A stretch of 64,000 bases of DNA from Zantedeschia hybrid cultivar (taxonomy: Eukaryota; Streptophyta; Magnoliopsida; Alismatales; Araceae): positions 27,718,379 through 27,782,378 of the forward strand of contig JARZZO010000003.1 of assembly GCA_030544215.1 (NCBI GenBank). Direction: 5' to 3'. Shown one piece after another: positions 11,250 through 21,991 of the stretch (within the stretch, counting starts at the first letter, position 1; every line of letters begins with the position of its first letter). Both the position numbers and the translations under genes were made by a program. Under the pieces are notes generated by a model that was given only the letters and a program-made list of their open reading frames with translations, made no database searches and was not told the origin of the DNA.

Positions 11250-12960
11250 CCATGCCATTTAAGATTTATAGTCTCGGGGGAATACATCTCGAGAACTAGA
11301 TGATTTCTTTTGACTGTCTTCATGGTGATCATATTTACACCATAGACAGTGCTTCATATATTCTTTCAACCTTCGCTTGGAAAGCATGGAGGTGGCGCAT
11401 GATAGCGCTTCATATGTTTGCCATTTAAGGGAGGAAACTACACTTCTCCCTTTTGATTGGTGAGGGTGTATGCTCCTCCTTCATAAACAGTTTTGACGAC
11501 ATAGGGACCGATCCAATTACTGGTCAACTTCCCTTTTGGATTTGACGCCATGACTTCTCTTCTTTTGATCATAACTAGGTCTCCTTTCTTGAAGGCTCTT
11601 TCTTTGACTAGTTTATTAAATGCTCGAGCCATGCGAGCTTGATATATCTGAATATTTTGTTGGGCTCGAAGTCTGTCGCCTTCCAAGGCTAATAACTCCT
11701 CGAGCCGCCTTTCTACATTTGATTGATTTCCTTTGATAAGCCCCTACTCTAAGGCAATGCGCAAAGATGGGACTTCCAATTCAATTGGTACGACTGCCTC
11801 TGACCCAGATGCTAAGGAATAGGGAGAACAACCTGTTGGAGTTTTGTATATGGTTCTGTAAGCCCATAATGCTTCATACATTCTTTCTTCCCAGTCTTTC
11901 TTAGTTGAATTGACTGTCTTTGCTAGAAGGTTGCATAGAGTCTTGTTAAAGGCTTCTGCTAACCCATTGGCTTGTGGATTGTAGACTGTAGAGGTCCTCC
12001 AATCAATTTTGAATTTCGCAGCTAGCTTGTATATGATTTGATTTCAAAAGCATGTTCCATTATCTGAGATGATCCGACTGGGTGCACCATATCGGAACAA
12101 CATATTTTGGTGGAGGAACCTTTTAACGGCTGCCCCGGTGACTTCTTTTAATGCTACTGCTTCGGCCCATCTGGAAAAATAATCCATGGCGGCCAAAATA
12201 TATTTAGCACCTCTTGAAGAGGGTATGAATGGACCGACAACGTCCATGCCCCATTCGGCAAAAGGCCATGATGGTGTTGTAGGGTGCAAGGTTACCGGAG
12301 GTTTTCTTGGAATTGGGCTATGTTCCTGGCATTTGTGACATGATTTGGCATATTGCGCACAATCATCGAACATTGTGGGCCAGTAGTAGCCCAATTGTTT
12401 GAGTTAATTTCTCATCATGGGACTAGACTGGTGAGCACCACAGACCCCGACATGTATTTCCCTCAAGGCTTCAGCTATCTCTTTTGGTGATAGGCATCTG
12501 AGGAGAACCTTTCTTTTGCCATCATATGTGACTCGAAAGAGAGTGTCCCCTCTGTATTCATATGAATCCTTAATACAGATCAGTTTAGCATGTTTGATTC
12601 GGGTGCTTGAAAATATTTTATGCTTGAACCAGTCGAGAAGCATTTCCCTCCAATCAGGCTTATCGGCTTCTTCCACTGCACATACTTCTGTTTGCATTTC
12701 TGTTTCTTCTTCTAACACAGTTGGTAACAATCTTCTGTTCTTGACCCATATTCCAAAGGACCCCTCTGGCGGTAGAGCCAGAGCATCAGTTTAAGCATTT
12801 GCACTGCGGTTGATGTGGTTGATTTCAAAGAAATAGAATGTTTGTATCAACTTGAGGGCCCTTTTGTGATAAGAAATCAACTCGGGGTTTTTGATATCAT
12901 ATATTCCTTGGACTTGGTATATAATCAACATTGAGTCTCCATGGACTTGAATCATTTGAA
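11250..12960 (-). pseudogene. Element E integrase and RNase H (Tat-like Ty3/gypsy)
   Basis: Minus-strand pol remnant. From 12960 leftwards: an RNase H end with IQVHGDSMLIIYQV and a stop just before DALALPP; an integrase zinc-binding region (HVGVCGAHQSS, then CHKCQEHSP); the catalytic core with WGMDVVGPF, ISDNGTCF and a glutamate in the block after NPQANGLAE; YEALWAYRT; then the C-terminal KKGDLVMIKRRE and WIGPYVVKT. The three acidic catalytic residues are visible. Only a few stops break it (near 12795, 12400, 12043 and 11740). The RNase H resembles the second, archaeal-type copy of Tat elements. It is cut at 12962 by an inverted repeat, so reverse transcriptase, protease and gag are lost. Confidence 0.85.
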
Positions 12961-12967
12961 TGCCCCT

Positions 12968-13040
12968 CTATTAATAGAGGGGTTTCTTATCCTTAATCCA
13001 TTAGCCTTGGATTAAGGATAAGAAACCCCTCTATTAATAG
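12968..13040. repeat. 33-bp perfect inverted repeat at the E breakpoint
   Basis: The arms at 12968-13000 and 13008-13040 are exact reverse complements over 33 bases, with the 7-base loop TTAGCCT. The outer part contains the palindrome CTATTAATAG. The right arm with its loop matches sequence at about 9885-9920 in the E LTR-like region. It stands exactly where E coding sequence ends and the GC-richer exon-like region begins. Confidence 0.9.
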
Positions 13041-13167
13041 GAGGGTTCCCTGCCCTCCAAGAACACAACACAACAAGTGTGAGAAACAGAGAGATCACCT
13101 TGAAGAACTCTTTGGTTAGCCATCGGAGCTTCCTCCCCAACCTTCCCATCTTTTTCTTTCAGACGCC

Positions 13168-13437
13168 ATGGAGGCGTTCAGGAGGTGCGGCGACGTAGGT
13201 AAGGATGCGTGGGAGGAGGTGGTGATGAGGCCTGCGTTAAAGTTCGTCAGAGGCTTCTTGTCTCGCTGCAATGGCGAAACCGAAAGATTGCAAGAAGCAG
13301 ATGCCTTCCCTGCGGTGGTTAATTTCCGTTTCCAATTGGCGCACTGTTTCCTCATGCAACAAGTAATTGTGATGGTGCAACAACTCATTTGGCTTCTCTT
13401 TGCTGCCCGCGGCCTCTTACTTACTGGTGAGAGCTGA
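13168..13437 (+). CDS. Possible host exon, 89 codons, function unknown
   Basis: An open frame MEAFRRCGDVGKDAWEEVVM... of 89 residues starts in a good plant initiation context (GCCATGG) and lies in a GC-richer patch unlike the surrounding elements. Upstream, 13041-13167 looks like a pyrimidine-containing 5' leader. The end of the frame overlaps a GT that could be a splice donor (ACTGGTGAGAG), so this may be a first exon whose other exons are lost or outside. The second half is hydrophobic (residues about 55-85) and could span a membrane. I do not recognise the family. It could be a host gene, a captured gene fragment or a chance frame. Confidence 0.35.
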   Translation: MEAFRRCGDVGKDAWEEVVMRPALKFVRGFLSRCNGETERLQEADAFPAVVNFRFQLAHCFLMQQVIVMVQQLIWLLFAARGLLLTGES

Positions 13438-14454
13438 GAGGGTCGGTAGTAGCATGTTATATGATAATACTGGGGAGACTGAGCTCCTTTAAACTATTTT
13501 AGTTACTTTTTTTCTTTTTCTTTTTGGCCAGGACTATTTTAGTTACTTGAACCTCATAACGATCTTCTTCTAAACTAAGGATAATCATCAATATCTTTAC
13601 TACAAATCTTTCATTTGCTACATGTTCGTACTTGAATACAAGCAAAGAGCAAATGACCTTGTACGAAATTAATTTATGACTAATTTACAGTATAATAACA
13701 TAGTAAAGAGGCATTTGTGCTCTCAATATTTTCTTGAAGAGTGGATAATCAGATTAGTGTTTTTTGATCGAAAGTAAAGAATATAAGAAAATAAAATTAT
13801 GAAAAATATTTTCCCATATGGAGGGGTGGGAAAGTAAACTCCGAAAAAGGGTTACTTTTTGAATATATAGGAACTATCTTTTCAACTAACTTTATGTGTG
13901 TTTACAAAACTTTGAAAGTTAGTTGGGAAATTGATATTTCCTATCAGAAAACTTGATATTGTAGGCTCCCCTAAAAGTCTATTTATTTCTTTATATATGA
14001 AGAATATACATTCTTGTCTTTGATTATCGACATATATTGTAGAATGAATTCGGTGGAATGGGTAAACTTGAAGAAGTGTTCTTTGGTGAGAGTTGAATTT
14101 AAGGCAAAATACGCCAACTTATGGAACATATAGAATGCAAGAGTTACATGTGTATTTATTAGTGAGGGAATCATCCATGTGAATACAAATTGAAGAGTGC
14201 ATATTAGCAAAATCAAAGATACCATTTTCATCATTCAATCTCTGCCAATATCATGATCATTTCCAGTTAAACCTGACCACTAAGTCCACATGAAATAAGA
14301 ATTGTGAAAGATGTTAACAAGTTTATGATAATGAAGTGAAAATGGAAATATAATATAGGTAACATGAACCTATTAATTTTTTTGGTCCATAATAGAGCAA
14401 TTATTAGTCACACAATAGCAAAAAGAATAGAGTTCAAAATACTAAATCTGTAAA
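13438..14454. other. Non-coding, unassigned
   Basis: About 1 kb of AT-rich DNA between the exon-like frame and element G. I see no coding sequence, repeat structure or RNA gene. The 83-codon minus frame near 13983-14234 has no recognisable motif and was not accepted. Confidence 0.4.
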
Positions 14455-15436
14455 CCATTTTCCCATTCCAAATGCACCATAGGAGGATATAAGCCAAGAC
14501 TTCGTTATTGGCCTTTCAAAAGCTCAATGTGGCAAAGGTTCATTCATGCTAGTTGTTGATCAGTTTTTTTCAAAATGGCACGATTTGTTCCATGTGACAA
14601 GACATATGATGCATCAAGGGTGACAAACCTCTATGTTGCAGAAATTGTCAAGCTCCATAGCAGTATGGACATTCTTGGAAAGCACAATGGATAAACTTGC
14701 AACAAATGGTTCCTCTTTTCACGTCTGAACTAATAGCCAAAAAAAATTACTGGATTATATTTTTGGAGACCTCTTAAGGAGTTATGTAGGGAAAATCAAG
14801 AGGCAATGGGATCTCATCTTACCTCAAGCTAAATTAGCCAATAATTCATTCAAAGGGCTACACTACAAGAACAAATCCATTTGAAGCTTCTTATAGGGCT
14901 TATCTAAATGGACCATTAAGCTTGGTTGCTTTCCCTACCTTTGTTCATTTTTGTGAGGATGCAGAAAAGCATGCCAAATAAACCCAAAGACTCCATGAAC
15001 AAGTTCACATCAAAGTAAAAAGGTTAATCTCAAGTATATCAACATCGTTTATCCATAAAAGTTAAAGACATTGTCTAGGTGCATCCTCAAAAGGAGCATT
15101 TTCCTAAACATAAACCGACAACTCCAAGATTGAGCAAATGGTTCTCTCTATGCATAAGTAGAAAGGATTGGAGATAACACTTATAAAATAGAGATCACTA
15201 GGGATTCTAGCCTTTCATATATCCTCAATATCTCAAATCTGCAACATTATTAGGAAAATGAGGAAGTAAACTCAAGAACAAGTTTTGTTCAACCAGGGGA
15301 GGATTATACAGTCATGGATTGGAAAGTCTAATGACCAAATGAAGAAATAAAAGATACAGGAGTTATTACTACTTTATTACTAAGTATGCTTGAGGATCAA
15401 TTTGAGTAGACATTAGTAATAATCAAGAGAGGGGGA
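14455..15436 (+). pseudogene. Element G integrase remnant (Reina-like chromovirus)
   Basis: Heavily broken plus-strand integrase. Readable pieces include a DFVIGLSKAQCGKGS-like start, LVVDQFFSK, GDLLRSYVGKIKRQWDLIL followed by QAKLANNSF, a KGPLSLV-like block, and the C-terminal RIGDNTYKIEI before the polypurine tract at about 15425-15436. These match the Reina/CRM-type chromovirus integrase order. Numerous stops and frameshifts occur. Everything upstream of the integrase core is absent. Confidence 0.7.
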
Positions 15437-15690
15437 TGGATCTATTTGTAACTTCCTACTTTTAGAGTAGGAAAGGGAGTCTAGTTGTATTTTATGAGAT
15501 TTAGAAACTTCAAAGGGTGTGTATTTGTTGGCATTGCATTTTAAGCTTCCAAAACTTTGAATAGGGAATCTACCATGCACCTTCTATATAAACCCAAAGG
15601 CTAGGATGAATTTGGAAGCAGGAATATTAGTAACCTTATTCTCCTTTTTCAATCAATTAAGGAGTTTCTTCTCTCGTGTAATTTTGCCTA
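15437..15690 (+). repeat. Partial 3' LTR of element G
   Basis: It starts TGGATCTATTTG directly after the purine tract AAGAGAGGGGGA and contains a TATA box, CTATATAAAC, at 15584-15593. Its right end is cut where sequence resembling the copia-type LTR C2 begins; the exact junction near 15690 is not certain. Confidence 0.55.
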
Positions 15691-16114
15691 CTATGTGTAA
15701 GAATAGCACTAGGAGAACGAACAATATATTTCCAAACGATTACATAGTGGAAATTAAAAATTCCCCGTGATATCTTTATCCTTTTTTTAGAATTAGAAGG
15801 AGGGAAGAACAATTCTTCATCTTGTACGGAGTCAAATCTGCGACCGAAGCTTGATTCCATCTGAGCGATGCCACTAGCCGCATCCGTGCTTCGCCGCTAA
15901 CGATATCCACACAGATCTCCTATTGAGGGATCGTCCTCACTTCATCTTCAGAGGGATCTGCTTGATCCCTTTCCCTTATTCTTGTCATGGGTGCCTGCGG
16001 CATGCAAGCGGTGCCTTAGTCCTTGCAAGAGCGAAGGCAAAAGAGAGAGAGGAAAGGGGCAGCCTTGTCCAAGGGGGATGTTTACGAGAGAGAGAGAGAG
16101 GAGAAGGATGATGA
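15690..16114 (-). repeat. C2: copia-type LTR, 3' part
   Basis: Read on the minus strand this matches the 3' half of the C1 LTR, for example GTGTGGATATCGTTAGCGG against GTGTGGATACCGCTGGAGG, followed by a shared GGATGC...GCGGCT...GGCATCGC block. Its other half lies at 41792-42645, on the far side of element B. So C2 is an older, diverged LTR of the C1 family that B inserted into. Whether it was a solo LTR or part of a full element is not clear. The frames at 15923-16142 inside it have no coding support. Confidence 0.65.
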
Positions 16115-16637
16115 TGTGTACACGATGCACATCATTAAACATTCACGGTAACCAACTTTAGAAAATCGGACTCACAATTAATTTGGAAATAGTTAAGTGG
16201 TGAGAACCGGGTCGATCCACGAAGAAATGGACATTTAATATTTGAAAACCTTGGAAATTTTCTATTTGAAATCTTAAAAGACTAAAAATGGATGTGAAAA
16301 AAGGTTGGACTAACCTAGAAAACAAGTTAAGCACTTGAAGAATTTTAATGTAATCTAAAATGTCTAATTAGCACTATCAATAACCATAAGAACACAACTA
16401 ATTCACTCAATTTAGTAATGCATGCAAATCTAATTAATTATTCTGATTTCAGAAAAGAAGTAAGAGTAAGGCACTTAGAATGAAGAAGGGAAGAGAAATT
16501 AAAAGAAAAAGAACAAGAGTTAAAATATGATGATTGCACTTTATTTTCTAAATTGTAAAGAGTATACATATTCTTTGAAAAGGAAAAAAAAATCTAAATT
16601 ACAAACTAATCAAGAAAATAAACTAATGATTCAAAAG

Positions 16638-17030
16638 TTAACAATAAATAAATAAATAAATAAATAAAATAAACAATGTGGCAGAGTAGCCACAGGTGCA
16701 ATGCAGAGCTTCAGAGGGTGCTGGCACAATGGTGGTGGTGCACAGCATCGGGCATGGCAGGCGGCACGTGGAGGGCACACTGGTCCATGGGCGTAGGTAG
16801 TAGGCGGGTTTGGCCACTATACGGGCGCATGGCTGGCACTTCAGGCGGAGGCGGTGCAGTGGAGCGGGGAACGGCCGGGTTGACACATGGCAGTGCTGGG
16901 CGGGAGGCTGCTGCGTGGTAGTGGCGGGGAAGAGGAGTGCGGACGCGTGGAGGCGGCGCGCGGGGCTTCTCCCGCTCACGTGGGCACGAGCGATGATGCT
17001 CGTGCCCCGCGTGCTTCCTGGGGTTGCCAC
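16638..17030 (-). other. Sense-strand open frame in the GC-rich island of the B 3' LTR
   Basis: A 130-codon frame on the element's sense strand. Its counterpart in the 5' LTR (40559-41119) reads in register, sharing phrases such as HVSGRSP, ALHCT.GYSATLFILFIYLFI and spaced Cys and Pro positions. No known domain is recognised, and stop codons are rare in GC-rich DNA, so this may be chance. Listed because it is open in both LTRs despite strong divergence. Confidence 0.25.
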
Positions 17031-17469
17031 GTGGCCTACGGCGTCAGACGGGGCGAATGGACGAGAGAGATAGAGATCGGGGAGAAGGAGAGAGAGGGAG
17101 ATAAAGGAGGAGAGAGACAGAGAGAAAACACAGTATGTAGAGAGGAAAAAAAGTTAGAGAGAAAAGAGAGAGAGAGAACCGAGAGAGAGGGAGTTCGGTG
17201 GGGGAGAAAGAGAGAACCGAGAGGAAGAGAGAAAAAACAAGAAGTAGGAGAGAGGAAACGGAAGAAGGATGTTTTTAAATAGGATGAGACTTTTTAAAAT
17301 AAGTAGGAGAGAGAGAGAGAGAGAGAAAAAAAAAAAAAAAAAGGAAAGAGAGAAGGGAGGCGGTGGCTACTCTATAGAGTTTTTGGGGGAGGAGTTAGGG
17401 CAGCCCTTTTCAGGGTAGTAAATGTCCTTTTGCCTATTTCTTTATTCTTTTTGCAAAAATAAGGATATT

Positions 17470-17535
17470 TTTACTGAGGTTTGAATTATGGTCCTTCCCA
17501 TAAGTGCCAGGTGAATTAGCCAACTGAGCCACATA
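17470..17535 (-). repeat. tRNA-like (SINE-type) segment in the B 3' LTR
   Basis: The minus strand reads TGGCTCAGTTGGC, matching a Pol III A box, then about 30 bases later AATTCAAACCTC, close to a B box. The 5' LTR has the same arrangement at about 41455-41520, with a diverged A box and GAGTTCAAACCTC. It may be an old tRNA-derived SINE fixed in this LTR family. Confidence 0.5.
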
Positions 17536-17826
17536 CTTTTCATGTCATGTCTACACAAAATAAATTTAAATTAGATTTCTATGGTGAATAAAATCACAAT
17601 TATGCCCAAATAAAATTATTATCCATTTCAACTTTGTCGAAAAATTACAAATGCCCTACACTTAGTTTTTTACATGAAATGACGATGATTCTAAATCAGA
17701 ATTCAACAAAATTAGTATCGTTAGAAGTAGCACAAAATGATCTATCATTTCATATAGTTTTGAACATAAAACCATGAGTGCAACACATGCATTTACCTTT
17801 TTAATGCTCAAAAAATATATTTATCA

Positions 17827-19071
17827 CACCCCAAACTTACTCATTGCTAGTCGCTTAACAATGCAAGCGATGAAAAATTAGGACCACAACGAATTATCAA
17901 GCTACATTTAAAGTTATCTGTCATAAACAATTAAATGGTAGCTAGTTAGTTAACCTAAGGTTTTCATTTTCCTCACTACGCTGGAGGTCGCGACAAGTGA
18001 CCGTGCATGAAAGTTGGCATGTTTAGAACTTATTTTCATCCTTCATAGTATATCCTCACCTTTGCTAACCCTTTGGGTAAAACTACATGGAGAAGATAAG
18101 AGAAAGAAAGGAGTTTTTCGATTAGTTAAAGGATCACTTTTCAGCTCTCGCCCCGAATCAGCACTTTTCAGGACTTGGTCTTATTTCTAGTACGAGGGAC
18201 TTTTCATTTAACACGAATTTTTTATTGCCTTTGAGTGTACATACTTTTTGCTACTCTCTTTAATTTGTCTGAGGGGAGGTGCATACCTTTTGCCACCTGC
18301 CTTCCTTTGGCTCTTTTGAAATATTTTTATTATATGACATTTAGTTTACATGTTTAGAACTGTCACGTTTTAAATGACCGCCTTCTTAGAGTGCTGAGTG
18401 GGTTGGTCCCTATTACGAATCTTAACCTTCCTTTTATTCAACCCAAAGATTAAAAAAAACAGAATAGGTAGTCCTACCCTTTAGGTTAACTCTAGCAATT
18501 CTACACTTTCAAGGTCCACTCACCCTAAGTTGCCGTATGTGTGTGAAAATCATTCCTGCCATGACTCCTTACGGAAGGGGATATTATGAACTTTTAAGAC
18601 TTTATCTAGCTAACTAACACAAAACTGATTTATTTAGGATTCCCTCAATGAAGCATAATTTCATGAAAGCTTAAGTAGGGTTGTGAAAAAGAAGTTTTGA
18701 AATTTGGGCATTTTTAATAGTGAAAAATACTAGTTTTTTTCAAAAGATTTTATCGAAATTTACGATGGTCGGTCCCCTAACTTAAATGACATTGTCCTCA
18801 ATAGCATAGAAGATATAAAAGAATTATAGCCAAAAGAAGGCTCGAAAGGATAGATACAACTTGGGGCAATGAGGATTACTTTACCAGAGTTGGTTGCTAC
18901 ATGAAGACCTAAAAAGAAAATAAAGAAATCAAAATATGATCTTAAAATGCTGGGTTGTCTCCTAACAAGTGCTAAGTTTAACGTTTTCAGTCAGACGGAA
19001 GAACATTAATTGCGGATCACTCAGCTCCATGGACTCTAGTGGACAATTCTGAAGGTTTTCAACAAAAAGTT
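17827..19071 (-). other. 3' untranslated region of Athila element B
   Basis: About 1.2 kb between the integrase and the 3' LTR, without an open frame. Athila elements often carry an env-like frame or long spacer here; none is readable. It ends at the purine tract GTTTGGGGTG beside the LTR. Confidence 0.55.
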
Positions 19072-20347
19072 TTAAACGTTGACCATTAACAGTGAATGTT
19101 TGTCATTTTTGGGATCCATGATTTTGACAACGCCATGGTCAAAAGTTTTAATAATAAGGAATGGCCCATCCCACCTTGATTTCAATTTCCCTAGAAATAA
19201 GTGCAGCGTAGAGTTAAAGAGCGAAAGTTTTTGATTGGGATGGAAGGATTTCCTCACAATATGTTTCTCATAGAAGGCTTTAGTCTTGGCTTTATAGATC
19301 TTGGAATTTTCATAGACTTCATTGCGCAATTCATCTAGGTCACTCAGCTGTAAGGTTCTGTGGGAACCAACTTGGGCTAAGTCAAGATTGACTTGTTTGA
19401 TGATCCAATATACCCTACGTTCTAATTCCACAGGAAGGTGATAGGCTTTTCCAAAAACCAACTTATAAGGGAACATACGAATAGGGTTTTGTGGGCAGTC
19501 TGATAGGCCCATAATGCATCATCTAATCTTTTAGACTAGTCTTTCATGTCAGGCCTAATAGACTTTTGCAAAATTCTTTTGATCTCTCTATTGGATACTT
19601 CTACCTGGCCACTAGTTTGGGGATGATATAGGGTAGCAAGCTTGTAAGTAATCCCATATCTCTTAAGTAAGAATTGAAATTAAGAATGAGTGAAATGTGA
19701 GCCCCCATCACTAATGATAGCTTTAGGCCACCCGAATCTAGAGAATATGTTTTTTCGGACAAATTTCATGACCACTTTATGATCATTAGTTCAGGTGGTT
19801 ACTGCTTCAATCTACTTGGAAACAAAATCCATCGCCACCATGATATACTCGTATCTAAAAGATGGTGGAAAAGGGCCCATAAAATCTATCTCCCAAACAT
19901 CAAAAACTCCAACCACTAGAATCGAGTTGAGTGGCATCATGTCCCTTCTTGCCATGTTTCCTACAGCTTGGCATTTTATGCAAGTTTTGTTGAACTCATA
20001 TGCATTCTTAAAAAGTGTAGGCTAGTAAAATCCCCTTTGCGGGACCTTGGCTGAAATTTTCTTTTTTGAGAAATAACCCCCACAAGTAATATTGTGGCAG
20101 AAGTTCTGCACGCTTTGTTGTTCTTCTTTAGGGATACAATGTTGAATGATTTGATCAGGACAGATTTTGAAGAGTTCGGGTCTTCCCAGATAAAATGCTT
20201 CTCTTGAGAGAAGAATTTGTCCTTCTCTCTTTTAGTCCACCCTTTACGAAGTTTGTTGGCCACCTTATAGTTTACAATATGTGCATACCACGGTGGTGCA
20301 GTCTGAGAGATGGCCAAGATATGTTCATCAGGAAATGAATCTTTCAT
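19072..20347 (-). pseudogene. Athila element B integrase
   Basis: Minus-strand integrase remnant in two open blocks with a broken stretch between. The upstream block carries the pre-integrase region DSFPDEHILAI, PPWYAHIVNYKVANKL and GWTKREKDKFFSQEKHFIW. The downstream block carries KLVFGKAYHLPVELERRVYW, LNELDELRNE-like residues and the C-terminal LKSRWDGPFLI, all typical of Athila. The catalytic core at 19515-19975 is only traceable through stops and frameshifts. It follows RNase H, as expected, and precedes the 3' spacer. Confidence 0.85.
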
Positions 20348-21250
20348 TGGTTTTCAGAAATGAGAATTTGGGAGACATGGTCAACTATCACATTCTCAGA
20401 GCCCTTCTTATCCCGAATCTCCAAATCAAATTCTTAAAGCAGTAAGATCTATCTGATGAGTCTAGGTTTTGCATCCTTCTTGGTCAACAGGTATTTCAGA
20501 GCCGAGTGATCAGAATAAATGATGACTTTTGCCCCTAAAAGATAGGATTGAAATTTTTCTAGGGCAAAAACCACAGCTAAGAACTCCTTCTCCGTGGTGG
20601 TGTAATTCATTTAAGCAAAAGCAAGGGTGCGACTTCTATAGTAAATCACTATGTGGTGCTTATTGATCCGTTGTCCCAACCGTGCACTTAGAGCATAATC
20701 AGAGGCATTGCACATGATTTCGAAAGGTAGATACCAGTCAAACGATTGAAGAATAGGAAATTTGGTCAGAGCCTCTTGAAAAGAGTTAAATGCCTCTAAG
20801 CATGGTTCATCCAGATAGAATGGGACATCTTTGGCGAGGGGAAGGGTTAAAGGTCGAGCAATTTGAGAGAAGTTTTAAATGAATCAGTGATAGAAATCAG
20901 TATGGCCAAGAAATGAGTAGATTTGTTTGACAGAGATGGGAGGAGGAATGTTAGATATGAGATCAATCTTTGCCTTGTCTACCTCTATCCCCTTCTAAGA
21001 TGGCCTAAAACAATGCCTTTACGAACCATGAAATGGCTCTTTTCCTACCTCTATCCCCTTCTAAGATGGCCTAAAACAATGCCTTTACGAACCATGAAAT
21101 GGCTCTTTTCCCAGCTAAGTACTAGATTAGTCTCCATACATTGAGCAAGCACTTGCTTGAGATTCTCTAAGCAATTCTCAAAAGAGTCTCCAAATATAGA
21201 AACATCATCTATAAAAACTTCAAGGAACTCTACCACCATTAAAAGTGGGT
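20348..21250 (-). pseudogene. Athila element B RNase H and C-terminal reverse transcriptase
   Basis: Reading leftwards from 21250: FIDDVSIFGDSFENCLENL, which is the catalytic DD motif of reverse transcriptase with FIDD; a WEKSHFMV phrase; the thumb region; then RNase H with MCNASDYALSARLGQR, MNYTTTEKEFLAVVFALEKF and IYSDHSALKYLL. The fingers and most of the palm of reverse transcriptase, including the first catalytic aspartate, are missing: coding sequence after protease stops near 21360 and only filler lies before the FIDD block. A 66-bp tandem duplication lies at 20979-21110. Confidence 0.8.
20979..21110 (-). repeat. 66-bp tandem duplication in B reverse transcriptase
   Basis: Two copies (20979-21044 and 21045-21110) appear identical and span the WEKSHFMV region. 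The length is 22 codons, so the frame is kept, but a stop lies inside each copy. The lack of divergence points to a recent slippage event in a dead element. Confidence 0.9.
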
Positions 21251-21559
21251 TTTATATTTGTATCGGGGGTTTTTATGAAAAAATTACATTGTTAATATAA
21301 AATATAGCAAATGGGCTAAGCAGGTCAAGCTGCTGCTCACCCCTGGCCGCACCCAAAAAGGCATATTTGAGGGAATTAGGTAATAGCTTGCGTTTGAGTG
21401 TAGGAGGGTCTTCAAGAGATGGCAGAGCGGGCTTAAACTATAAGGCAGGCAGAGGTTCAACCTTTGGCCAAGATGTTAAGAGGTGGGGAGAAACTTATAG
21501 AGCACTAGCTTCCTCTAAAAGATCATGTGTAAGAACCGGACCCTCTTCAATTAAATCTT

Positions 21560-21991
21560 CTAAAATGTCAATTGTATGGCACTCTCCATCATGGTCCGAA
21601 TATTGTGATGCTTTGAACACATTGATCTTGACCTTTTGACCCTAAAATATATGTCCATTATACCAGTTTCACAATTAATGTTAGCTTTGGCGGGGGCTAA
21701 GAATAGACGTCCTAGAATGATCGAAGTATGAATGAGCTCTTCAAGTGAGGTCATATCAAGAATGAGGAAATCTACGGGGAAATAGCAATCATGAACTTTT
21801 ACAATGACATCTACTATAAGTCCCAGTGGAGTTTTAACAGACCTATCAGCTAATTGTAAGATGATGGACGTGGGCTTAAGTTTCCTAATATCAAATTTTT
21901 CATAGATGGATATTGGCAATAGGTTCACACTAGCACCTAAGTCCAATAATACTCTATCAAGCGTGAATCCACCTATGTCATATGAGATCAA
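21560..21991 (-). pseudogene. Athila element B aspartic protease
   Basis: A 143-codon open block on the minus strand with LLDLGASVNLLPISIYEKF, the DLGA form of the retroelement aspartic protease active site that is usual for Athila, followed by LKPTSIILQLADRSVK, GLIVDVIVKVHDCYFPVDF and a LGRLFLAPAKANINCETG flap/C-terminal region. It would process the polyprotein. It runs into a stop, and the reverse transcriptase start beyond it is deleted. Confidence 0.85.

Larger units (their letters stand above)
16115..17826 (-). repeat. 3' LTR of Athila element B
   Basis: Plus-orientation ends are TGTGTACACG (16115) and TTATCA (17826). On the minus strand the purine tract GAGTAAGTTTGGGGTG abuts the LTR start TGATAAATATA. 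It contains an AAAT microsatellite near 16646-16675, a GC-rich island at 16676-17050 with a minus-strand open frame, a GA-rich block at 17060-17350 and a tRNA-like segment at 17470-17535. The same order recurs in the 5' LTR. Confidence 0.82.

Noticed and set aside
16110..16114. GATGA/GATAG as a target duplication of element B
   Set aside because: Only three of five bases match in place; boundaries rest instead on LTR alignment, the polypurine tract and the C2 halves.
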